DNA from: Actinomadura nitritigenes
GTDB lineage: Bacteria; Actinomycetota; Actinomycetes; Streptosporangiales; Streptosporangiaceae
Assembly (NCBI RefSeq): GCF_017573545.1
Contig: NZ_JAGEOK010000011.1
Span: forward strand, 124,001 to 188,000
DNA: 64,000 bases
Direction: 5' to 3'
In this document: positions 1-7,364 of the stretch, in pieces
Layout: each line of letters starts with the position of its first letter
Position numbering within the stretch: position 1 is the first letter of the stretch
Notes under the pieces: generated by a model
Told to the model about the DNA's origin: nothing
Databases searched by the model: none
Seen by the model: the letters and a program-made list of their open reading frames with translations, nothing else
Translations under genes and position numbers: made by a program

Positions 1-479
1 AGCTGCGCGAGGGTGCCGAGCCGGTCGCGGGCCGCGTAGGCGTCGGTGATCCGCCGCGTCGCGAGCTTGCCGAGCCCGCTCTTGGACGGCGACTTCGGCA
101 CCTTGCCGCCCGGCCACCAGATCACCACCGGCGTGTCGGGCATCAGCAGCGGAACCACCACCGAGTCGGCGTGCTCGGCGAGCGGGCCGTACATCCGCAG
201 CAGCACCGTCTCGCCCGGGCCGGTCTCGCCCATCCGGATCTCGGCGTCCAGCCGCGAGGAGTTGCCGCGCGGGTCGCGGGAGATCACCGTCAGCACCCGG
301 CAGGGGTGCTCGCGGGCCGCCTCCGTCGCCGCGCGGACCGCGTCGTACTGCGCCGACTCGTCCGTCACGATGATCAGCGTCAGCACCATGCCGACCGCCG
401 GGCCGCCCATCAGGTGCCGCGACTGGGTCAGCGCGTCCTGGATCTGGCGCGTCGTGGTGCCGGTGAGGTCGATGTTCAT
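1..479 (-). CDS. opcA: Glucose-6-phosphate dehydrogenase assembly protein OpcA, 3' part missing
   Basis: The first 159 codons of OpcA, running off the left edge. OpcA is an accessory protein needed for activity of actinobacterial glucose-6-phosphate dehydrogenase. The translation begins MNIDLTGTTTRQIQDAL and contains GGPAVGMVLTLIIVTD, then a stretch around PDTPVVIWWPGG; both look typical of the family. The ATG shares its A with the TGA stop of zwf (TGATG), so the two are translationally coupled, which matches the usual zwf-opcA order. The C-terminal half lies outside the window. Confidence 0.93.
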   Translation of the reverse strand, partial: MNIDLTGTTTRQIQDALTQSRHLMGGPAVGMVLTLIIVTDESAQYDAVRAATEAAREHPCRVLTVISRDPRGNSSRLDAEIRMGETGPGETVLLRMYGPLAEHADSVVVPLLMPDTPVVIWWPGGKVPKSPSKSGLGKLATRRITDAYAARDRLGTLAQ

Positions 480-2005
480 CAGAGCCTCCTCCAGGAGCGG
501 CCGTCGCGCGCCATCAGCTCGTCGGCGCTGTCGGGCCCGTAGCCGCCGGACGGGTACTGGTCGAGGCCGCCGCGGCTCGCCCAGTACTCCTCGATCGGGT
601 CGAGGATCCGCCAGGACAGCTCGACCTCCTCCTGCCGCGGGAACAGCGGCGGGTCGCCGATCAGCACGTCGAGCAGCAGCCGCTCATAGGCCTCCGGGGA
701 CGCCTCCGTGAACGACTCGCCGTAGGCGAAGTCCATGTTCACGTCGCGGATCTCCATCGAGGTGCCGGGCACCTTCGAGCCGAACCGGACCGTGATGCCC
801 TCGTCCGGCTGCACCCGCATCACCAGCGCGTTCTGCCCGAGCTCCTCGGTGTCGGTGTGCGAGAACGGCAGGTGCGGCGCCTGCTGGAACACCATCGCCA
901 CCTCGGTCACCCGGCGGCTGAGCCGCTTGCCGGTGCGCAGGTAGAACGGGACCCCCGCCCAGCGGCGGTTGTCGATGTCCAGCTTGACCGCCGCGTAGGT
1001 CTCGGTGCGCGAGTCGGCCGGGATGCCGTCCTCCTCCAGGTAGCCCTTGACGCTCACGCCGCCCTGCCAGCCCGCCGCGTACTGGCCGCGCGCGGTGGAG
1101 ATCGTCAGGTCGCCCGGCACCCGTACCGACGACAGGACCTTGGCCTTCTCGGCGCGGACGGCCTCGGCGCTGAAGGAGGTCGGCTCCTCCATCGCCGTCA
1201 GCGCCAGCAGCTGCAGCAGGTGGTTCTGGATGACGTCGCGGGCGGCGCCGATGCCGTCGTAGTAGCCGGCCCGGCCGCCGATGCCGATGTCCTCGGCCAT
1301 CGTGATCTGGACGTGGTCGACGTACGAGCGGTTCCAGATCGGCTCGAACATGGAGTTCGCGAACCGCAGCGCCAGGATGTTCTGCACCGTCTCCTTGCCG
1401 AGGTAGTGGTCGATCCGGAAGATCGACTCCTCGGGGAAGACGCGGTGCACCGTGTCGTTCAGCTCCAGCGCCGTCTTCAGGTCCCGGCCGAAGGGCTTCT
1501 CGATCACCACCCGCCGCCAGGCGCCCTCCTTGCGGTCGGCCAGCCCGCTGCGCTGCAGCTGCTCCACCACCTGCGGGAAGAACTTCGGCGGGATCGACAG
1601 GTAGAACGCATAGTTGCCGCCGGTACCGCGGCTCTCGTCCAGCTCCTTGACGGCCATCGACAGGGCGTCGAAGGCGCCCGGGTCGCTGAACTCGCCGGGG
1701 ACGAAGTGCATGCCCTCCGAAAGGTGCGTCCACACGTCCTCGCGGAACGGGGTCCGCGCGTGCGCCTTCACCGATTCATAGGCGATCTGGCGGAAATCCT
1801 CGTTCTCCCAGTCGCGGCGGGCGAAACCGACCAGCGAGAAGCCCGGCGGCAGCAGCCCCCGGTTCGCGAGGTCGTAGATCGCCGGGAGCAGCTTCTTGCG
1901 CGACAGGTCCCCGGTGACCCCGAACAGCACGAGCACGCACGGCCCGGCCACCCGCGGCAGGCGCTTGTCGCGCGGGTCCCGGAGCGGATTGGCTGCGTCG
2001 GTCAC
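479..2005 (-). CDS. zwf: Glucose-6-phosphate 1-dehydrogenase
   Basis: Oxidises glucose 6-phosphate to 6-phosphogluconolactone with NAD(P)+, the entry step of the oxidative pentose phosphate pathway. The protein has 508 residues, a normal length. The nucleotide-binding motif GVTGDLSRKK is at residues 29-38 and the substrate/catalytic motif RIDHYLGKE near residue 197. The GTG start is preceded by AGAGGGGG at about 7 bases. It lies in an operon-like series with tkt, tal and the pgi-like genes upstream and opcA overlapping its stop. A 164-base gap separates it from the shrunken pgi-like frame upstream, so it could also have its own promoter, but none is clear. Confidence 0.97.
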   Translation of the reverse strand: MTDAANPLRDPRDKRLPRVAGPCVLVLFGVTGDLSRKKLLPAIYDLANRGLLPPGFSLVGFARRDWENEDFRQIAYESVKAHARTPFREDVWTHLSEGMHFVPGEFSDPGAFDALSMAVKELDESRGTGGNYAFYLSIPPKFFPQVVEQLQRSGLADRKEGAWRRVVIEKPFGRDLKTALELNDTVHRVFPEESIFRIDHYLGKETVQNILALRFANSMFEPIWNRSYVDHVQITMAEDIGIGGRAGYYDGIGAARDVIQNHLLQLLALTAMEEPTSFSAEAVRAEKAKVLSSVRVPGDLTISTARGQYAAGWQGGVSVKGYLEEDGIPADSRTETYAAVKLDIDNRRWAGVPFYLRTGKRLSRRVTEVAMVFQQAPHLPFSHTDTEELGQNALVMRVQPDEGITVRFGSKVPGTSMEIRDVNMDFAYGESFTEASPEAYERLLLDVLIGDPPLFPRQEEVELSWRILDPIEEYWASRGGLDQYPSGGYGPDSADELMARDGRSWRRL

Positions 2006-2169
2006 GTTGCGGCCCCCTCTTCTCGCACCTTGACTACCCTCACTTCTACTCGCATCCGATCAGACCACGCATCCTGTGTGTCGACCCCGTGTACTGACAG
2101 TCTCGCCCCTGCGGGACGCGCCGCCGCCGTTTCCCGGGTCGCCGGACAGCCGCAGCGGCGCCCGTCGTC

Positions 2170-2688
2170 CTACCCGCCTCTGGCCGAGTCGAGCAGCCGG
2201 GCCGGGTCCGCCCGCCGTTTCCGCAGGTGCGCCCGGACGGCCGGGCGGCCGTCCGGGCACGCCGCCCGCGCGGCGGCGAGCGCCCGCGCGGGCCGGAGCA
2301 CGCCGAGCCGGCGGTGCCGGCCGGGGCCCGGGACGTCGCGGGCGGCGTTCCCGGTCACCTGGAGGTATACGCCCGCGCCGGGTCGATCATTCCCGCCCGC
2401 CGGGCGCCGGGCGCCCCGGCCCGGCGGCGCCGCCTCGGTCGGCCCGGCCGCGCGGGCGTCCGCCACCGGTTCCTCGGCACGGTCCAAAGCGGCCCGCCCG
2501 GGCCCCGGCCGGCCAGGGCGGCACGGCGGCCGCCCGGGCCGCGGCGCCGGCGGCCGCAGCGCCGGATCCTCCGGAGCGAGCCGCCCCGGGGCGGTCCATA
2601 GGCGCACCAGCACCCGCTCGGCGGCCTCCCTGACCGGCGCGCGGGCGGCGATGGCCGTCTCCCCCGAGACGACGGCGGTGAAGCTCAC
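2170..2688 (-). pseudogene. Shrunken third phosphoglucose-isomerase-like frame (C copy)
   Basis: An open frame of 172 codons. Its GTG start overlaps the TGA stop of the preceding pgi-like gene as GTGA, so it sits exactly where a translationally coupled third gene would be. The last ~70 residues align by eye with the C-terminus of the pgi-like gene at 4500-6170: GVYLQVTGNAARDVPGPGR against GVFLQVTGAVTTDVPVPGR, then PAVRAHLRKR against PAFRLHLRDR, ending in LLDSA against LLEAL. The first ~45 residues (REAAERVLVRL...RLAPEDPALR) resemble the family N-terminus. Everything between, both SIS domains and the catalytic region, is replaced by a Pro/Arg/Gly-rich stretch. It is either a decayed copy with an in-frame deletion or a small retained protein; it cannot be an isomerase. 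Confidence 0.6.
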
Positions 2689-4370
2689 GGCCGGGGACCC
2701 GCCCCCGCCACCGCTCGAACGGCCTCGATCAGCCGGCCCGCGCCGTCGACCGGGTTGCGCAGATGCAGCCGCACCACCGGCAGCCGCCGCTGCCGCAGCG
2801 CCCGGACCTCGCCGAGCGCCCGCGCCAGCTGCAGCTTCGCCAGCCCGTACGGCCGCCCCGGCACCGGATGCGCCGCCAGCGCGTCGCCCGGCGCCGGATC
2901 GCCCGTGATCACCAGGAACGCGCCGTTGCCCGGCCCGTCCTTGTGGATCGGGCCGGTGGCGTGCGGGTACGCCGGGCCCGGCCCGTACACGACCGGCCGC
3001 CCGGCGGCGCGCGACAGCGACGGCGCCAGGTAGCGGCCCGAGAAGTCGCCCGACAGGTACGTCAGCACCGACAGGTAGCCGTCCGCGGGCACCGAGGCGA
3101 TCAGCCCGCCCAGCACCGTCCCGAGGTCGGCGCCCGACGGCCACGCGAAGTCGGCGTGCACCTCGATGTCGTCCTCGACGTACACCGGCCGTCCGGTGGG
3201 CAGCGGCCCGGCGCCCGCCGAGCGCAGCAGCGTCGCCGCGTCGTCCTCCGCCTCCTGGACGGCCGCGCTGCCCGCCTCGAACGGGTTCACGCCGAGCAGC
3301 CACCCGGCCACGGCCGTCGCGTACTCCCACAGCACGAACTGCGCGCCGAGCGGCGCCCACACCGAGGTGTCGGCCTCCTCCTGCGCCGCCGACCGGGGGT
3401 TGATCGAGATCGCGTGCAGGTCGGGGAAGCCCCCCTTGCCGCCCGGCGGCTCCAGCGCGAGCACACCGCGGCCCCGCTTGCCGGTGCCGACCGCGAGCAG
3501 CTGCGAGATCCAGGCGCTGAGCGCGCCGGACCCGCCGGGCTCGCGCAGCACCACCTTGTCGCGGGTGACGCCGCCCGGGCCCTGCTGGGCGCAGCCGCCG
3601 AGGACCGCGCCGAGCAGCAGCCCCGGGTTGTCCTCGTCCTTGGACAGCGACGGCACCAGCGACGCCGCCTCCTCCAGCAGGCGCCCCGCGTCGGCGCCCG
3701 CCAGCACCGCAGGGACCAGCCCGTACGCCGACAGCGCGCCGAAGTGGCCCGGCAGGTACGGGTCGGTGAGCCCGATCCGGTACCCGCACTGGCGGGCGAA
3801 GTCGTGCAGAGGGCTGCCGTGGTCGGTGATCACCAGGAAGCGGCCCGCGATCTCGCGCTCCGACAGGCCCCGCTCGCGGAACGCACCCGCGAAGATCCGC
3901 CGGTAGGCGTCGCCCTCCAGGGACACGCCCGCCTTGCTGGCCAGCACGACCAGCGTCCGGTCGAGCCGCTCCAGCGCGAACGCCAGCGCGGCGGTGTCGC
4001 TGCCGTCCAGCACCGTCAGCCCGCCGCCGGCCCCGGCCGGGGCGCCGCCCCCGCCGGCGAGGGCGGGCGCGTGCGCCTCCACGATCGCCTGGGCGGCGAG
4101 GCTCTCCGCGCCCACCCCGATCAGCACGATGTGGTCCAGGCCGGAGTAGCGCGCCTCGGCGACCAGCCCGTCCACCTGCTTCAGCAGCCCGCGCGAGGCG
4201 AACGGCAGGTCCAGCCAGCCCAGCCTGCTGTGGTCGACCGCGCGCCGCCCCCACAGCCGCGGGTCCTTCGCGGCCAGCGCGCCCGGGACGCCGCAGCCGA
4301 CGAGGTAGTCCCTCGCCTGCAGCGCCGAGTCGAGCACGTCGCCGCGCGTCAATACGTCGAATCCGGACAC
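2685..4370 (-). CDS. Phosphoglucose-isomerase-like protein (B copy), degenerate motifs
   Basis: A 561-residue protein of the short actinobacterial glucose-6-phosphate isomerase type, as found in tal-pgi clusters. The overall fold features are there: GWLDLP near the start, two SIS-like halves, LGAQFVLWEYATAVAGWLLGVNPF near residue 340, and AYPHATGPIHKDGPGNG near residue 465. The phosphosugar-binding positions differ from the family as I know it: GVGAESLAA instead of GMGGSSLAP, ASKAGVSLEG instead of SSKSGGTVET, and PGHFGALSA instead of GGRYSALTA. Isomerase activity is therefore doubtful. The start is GTG with GGAGGAAAGC in front. It lies downstream of a hairpin that separates it from copy A and overlaps copy C by 4 bases. 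Confidence 0.85.
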   Translation of the reverse strand: MSGFDVLTRGDVLDSALQARDYLVGCGVPGALAAKDPRLWGRRAVDHSRLGWLDLPFASRGLLKQVDGLVAEARYSGLDHIVLIGVGAESLAAQAIVEAHAPALAGGGGAPAGAGGGLTVLDGSDTAALAFALERLDRTLVVLASKAGVSLEGDAYRRIFAGAFRERGLSEREIAGRFLVITDHGSPLHDFARQCGYRIGLTDPYLPGHFGALSAYGLVPAVLAGADAGRLLEEAASLVPSLSKDEDNPGLLLGAVLGGCAQQGPGGVTRDKVVLREPGGSGALSAWISQLLAVGTGKRGRGVLALEPPGGKGGFPDLHAISINPRSAAQEEADTSVWAPLGAQFVLWEYATAVAGWLLGVNPFEAGSAAVQEAEDDAATLLRSAGAGPLPTGRPVYVEDDIEVHADFAWPSGADLGTVLGGLIASVPADGYLSVLTYLSGDFSGRYLAPSLSRAAGRPVVYGPGPAYPHATGPIHKDGPGNGAFLVITGDPAPGDALAAHPVPGRPYGLAKLQLARALGEVRALRQRRLPVVRLHLRNPVDGAGRLIEAVRAVAGAGPRP

Positions 4371-4386
4371 GCTTTCCTCCCGCCCC

Positions 4387-4428
4387 CTATCGTTTCAGGA
4401 GAGAAAGGGCATCCGCGACCATCTCCAT
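4387..4428 (-). CDS. 13-codon leader-like open frame
   Basis: ATG follows directly on the 3' arm of the 4429-4470 hairpin and the frame reads MEMVADALSLLKR, then TAG, 16 bases before the GTG of the downstream pgi-like gene. A GGAGG lies 10 bases before the ATG, inside the 3' arm of the stem, with its complement CCTCC in the 5' arm. Translation would thus depend on the stem being open. Whether it is translated is unknown; there is no recognised amino-acid run of the attenuator type. Confidence 0.35.
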   Translation of the reverse strand: MEMVADALSLLKR

Positions 4429-4470
4429 CGATCTTCTGCCTCCGGTTGCTGAACCGGAGGCAGAAGATCG
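4429..4470 (-). terminator. Perfect 19-bp hairpin between the two pgi-like genes
   Basis: The arm CGATCTTCTGCCTCCGGTT (4429-4447) is exactly complementary to 4452-4470, with a 4-base loop. On the transcribed minus strand it lies between the stop of copy A (4500) and the start of copy B (4370). It could end or attenuate transcription, although no T-run follows, or it could control translation because the 3' arm holds the GGAGG of the 13-codon frame. Confidence 0.75.
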
Positions 4471-4499
4471 GCCGAGCTCTCCGATCAGGTGCGCCCGGA

Positions 4500-6170
4500 T
4501 CAGCCGAGCGCCTCGAGTAGCTGCGCGAGTCCCTCGGCGCGGTCGCGCAGATGCAGCCGGAACGCCGGGCGGCCGAGGGAGCGCAGCACCCGCTGGTCCC
4601 CGAACGCCTGCGCCAGCTGCAGCTCGCCGAGCGTGAAGGGCCGTCCGGGCACCGGGACGTCCGTCGTCACCGCGCCTGTGACCTGCAGGAACACGCCATT
4701 GCGCGGGCCGCCCTTGTGGTACTGGCCCGTCGCGTGCAGGTACCGCGGACCCCAGCCGAACGTGACCGGCACCGGATGCCTGCGCAGCCCCGCGCCGCGG
4801 GCCGCCAGCAGCGGCCGCAGGCCGGCCGCCGCCGCCTCCCCGGAACGGTCCAGGTAGGCCAGGACGGCGAGGTAGCCGCCGTCCGGGACGTCCTCCAGGA
4901 ACGTCTCCAGCGCCTCTCCCAGCGTCTTCGCGCCGCGCAGCGCCTCCTCCGGCGCGTGCACCTCCACCGCGTCCGACACCAGCGCCGGCGGGCGCCGCAC
5001 CACCGTCGGGGCCGTGCCCTCCTCCGAGCGCAGCAGCGCCGCCGTGCTGTCCCGCGACTCGCCGGTGTCCGGCTCGGCGAACGGGTCGACGCCGAGCACC
5101 CGGGCGGCCACCGCCACCGCGTAGTCCCACAGCAGGAACTGCGCGCCGAGCGGGCCCGCCACGCTCACCCCCGCCTCGCGGCCCGGCCCGGGCTCGTCCG
5201 GGCGGCGGCCCAGGATCACCCGGCGCACATCGCCGGCCAGGTCGAAACCGGGGGAGTCCACGCTCTCCACGACGACCGGCAGCAGCCCCCGGCCGTCCTT
5301 GCCCAGCGCGCCCGCCACCAGCTGCTCCGCCCAGGCGGGGAAGCCGTGCAGCCCCGAGCCGTGGTCGGCGAGGACGAGCTTGTCGCGGCCGCCGAGCGCC
5401 GACGAGCCGAGCGCGGCGCCGAGCGCCAGCGCCGGGTTGTCGTAGGGCTGGCGCAGCACGCCCGCGAGCCGGTCCGCCTCGTCCAGCAGGGCCGGGACGT
5501 CCGTGCCCGCGAGCGCGGCGGGCGCCAGCGCCGCCACGCCGAGGGCGCCGAAGCGGCCGTCGACGTCGGTCTCCACCTCCACGAAATGGTGGCCGACCTC
5601 ACGGGCGGTGCGCTCCGGCTCCGACCCGGGCTCGGCCACCACGACGAACCGCCGGGCCAGCTCGGCGCGGCTCAGCCCCGCCTCGGAGAACGCCCGCCCG
5701 AAGACGCGGCGCAGCGACCGCGCCTCGACGTCGTCGCCCACGACGACCACCAGCGTGCGCCCGAGGTCCCCCGACAGGACCCCGGACACCTCGTGCGGGT
5801 CGGTCGTGTCCAGGACGACCAGCTCGGCGTCCGGCCCGGTGCGGGCCGCGGTCCGGTGGATCGCCTCGGCGGCGATCGCCGGGCCGCCCGTCCCCGCGAC
5901 GACGATCCGGTCCAGGCCCGCGCCGCGGAACTCCTCCGCCGGCCCGGCGAGGCGGGCCGGCAGGGACAGCGAGGTCCCGGGCAGGCCCAGCCAGCCCAGC
6001 CGGCGGGCGGCCAGCGGGGCCGCGTCCGGCCCCCACAGCTTGGCGTTGCGGGACGTCAGCGAGCTCGGCACGCCGTCGGAGGCGAGACGGTCGAGGACCG
6101 TCTCGCTCTCGTCGACGACGGCGCCGCGGATGGTGACCGAGATCCCCCCGGCGGTCACCACCGAGGTCAC
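4500..6170 (-). CDS. Phosphoglucose-isomerase-like protein (A copy), degenerate motifs
   Basis: A 556-residue paralogue of the downstream pgi-like gene. Recognisable family blocks are NAKLWGPDAA...RRLGWLGLPG at residues ~40-66, DGRFGALG near 210, GAQFLLWDYAVAVAARVLGVDPF near 345 and RYLHATGQYHKGGPRNGVFLQVTG near 460. The C-terminal HATGQ-HKGGP motif is well kept. The N-terminal binding loops are not: GTGGPAIAAEAI instead of GMGGSSLAPEVI and VGDDVEARSL instead of SSKSGGTVET, and the WEYAT block reads WDYAV. Its GTG start overlaps the tal stop as GTGA. Family membership is clear; enzymatic function is uncertain. Confidence 0.85.
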   Translation of the reverse strand: MTSVVTAGGISVTIRGAVVDESETVLDRLASDGVPSSLTSRNAKLWGPDAAPLAARRLGWLGLPGTSLSLPARLAGPAEEFRGAGLDRIVVAGTGGPAIAAEAIHRTAARTGPDAELVVLDTTDPHEVSGVLSGDLGRTLVVVVGDDVEARSLRRVFGRAFSEAGLSRAELARRFVVVAEPGSEPERTAREVGHHFVEVETDVDGRFGALGVAALAPAALAGTDVPALLDEADRLAGVLRQPYDNPALALGAALGSSALGGRDKLVLADHGSGLHGFPAWAEQLVAGALGKDGRGLLPVVVESVDSPGFDLAGDVRRVILGRRPDEPGPGREAGVSVAGPLGAQFLLWDYAVAVAARVLGVDPFAEPDTGESRDSTAALLRSEEGTAPTVVRRPPALVSDAVEVHAPEEALRGAKTLGEALETFLEDVPDGGYLAVLAYLDRSGEAAAAGLRPLLAARGAGLRRHPVPVTFGWGPRYLHATGQYHKGGPRNGVFLQVTGAVTTDVPVPGRPFTLGELQLAQAFGDQRVLRSLGRPAFRLHLRDRAEGLAQLLEALG

Positions 6171-7276
6171 GCGCTCTTGTCCTTCAGCTCGCCGCTGATG
6201 GAGTCGAGCAGCTCCTTCCAGGACGCCGCGAACTTCTCGACGCCCTCCTCCTCCAGGACCCGCACGACGTCGTCGTAGTCGACGCCCGCGTCCTTCAGCG
6301 CCGCCATGTGCGCGCGGGCGTCGTCATAGGCGCCCCGGACGGTGTCGCCGCGCAGCCGGCCGTGGTCGGCCTCCGCCTCCAGCGTCGCCTCCGGCATCGT
6401 GTTGACGACGCCCGGCGCCACCAGCTCGTCCACGTACAGCGTGTCGACGAGGTCCGGGTCCTTCACGCCGGTCGACGCCCACAGCGGACGCTGCGGGCGG
6501 GCGCCCGCGTCCTTCAGCGCCTTCCACCGGTCGGTGCCGGACTTCTCCTCGTACAGCGCGTACGCCAGCCGCGCGTTCGCCAGGCCCGCCTTGGACCGCA
6601 GCTTCTTGGCGTCCTCCGACCCGATCTTGTCGAGCCGCTTGTCGATCTCGGTGTCGACCCGGCTCACGAAGAACGACGCCACCGACGCGATCGTCGACAG
6701 GTCGTGCCCGTTCGCGCGGGCCTTCTCCAGGCCCTCGAAGAACGCGTCGATCACCTTGCCGTAGCGCTCCAGCGAGAAGATCAGCGTCACGTTCACGCTG
6801 ATGCCCTCGGCCAGCGCCGCGGTGATCGCGGGCAGGCCCTCCTCGGTCGCCGGGATCTTGATGAACAGGTTGGGCCGGTCCACCATCCACCACAGCGCGC
6901 GCGCCTCGGCGACCGTCTTCTCGGTGTCGCGGGCCAGCCGCGGGTCCACCTCGAGCGACACCCGGCCGTCCAGGCCGTCGGTCCGGTCGTAGACCGGGCG
7001 CAGCACGTCGCAGCCCCAGCGGATGTCGTAGGTGGTGATCGCCCGGGACGCCTCCTCGACGTCCACGCCCCGCACCGCCAGGTCGCGCACCTGGTCGTCG
7101 TAGGCGGTGCCCTTGCTCAGCGCCTTGGCGAAGATCGTCGGGTTGGAGGTGACGCCGACGACGTGCTTCTCCTTGACCAGCCGCTCCAGGTTGCCGCTGC
7201 GCAGCCGCTCCCGGCTGATGTCGTCCAGCCAGATCGACACGCCCTCGTCCGAGAGCGCCTTCAGGATGTCACTCAT
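6167..7276 (-). CDS. tal: Transaldolase
   Basis: Transfers a dihydroxyacetone unit between sedoheptulose 7-phosphate and glyceraldehyde 3-phosphate in the non-oxidative pentose phosphate pathway. The protein has 369 residues, the usual length of the long actinobacterial form. The Schiff-base lysine is in LFIKIPATEEG (Lys140); SIWLDDISRERL and GVTSNPTIF near the N-terminus are signature blocks. The ATG start has GAGGAGA in front. It lies 88 bases downstream of tkt on the same strand and overlaps pgi-like copy A by 4 bases, so these are very likely co-transcribed. Confidence 0.97.
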   Translation of the reverse strand: MSDILKALSDEGVSIWLDDISRERLRSGNLERLVKEKHVVGVTSNPTIFAKALSKGTAYDDQVRDLAVRGVDVEEASRAITTYDIRWGCDVLRPVYDRTDGLDGRVSLEVDPRLARDTEKTVAEARALWWMVDRPNLFIKIPATEEGLPAITAALAEGISVNVTLIFSLERYGKVIDAFFEGLEKARANGHDLSTIASVASFFVSRVDTEIDKRLDKIGSEDAKKLRSKAGLANARLAYALYEEKSGTDRWKALKDAGARPQRPLWASTGVKDPDLVDTLYVDELVAPGVVNTMPEATLEAEADHGRLRGDTVRGAYDDARAHMAALKDAGVDYDDVVRVLEEEGVEKFAASWKELLDSISGELKDKSA

Positions 7277-7364
7277 CGCTTTCTCCTCGTCGTCGAGTTC
7301 CGCGGGGGGTCGGCCGCGCCGGGCCCCCGGCCCGCCGGGGGCGGTCGCCGGGGGCCCCGCGGCC

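Noticed and set aside
2170..6170. That the pgi-like genes are one gene split by frameshifts
   Set aside because: Copies A and B each contain the whole family length with their own start and stop, so they are duplicates. Only the third is truncated.
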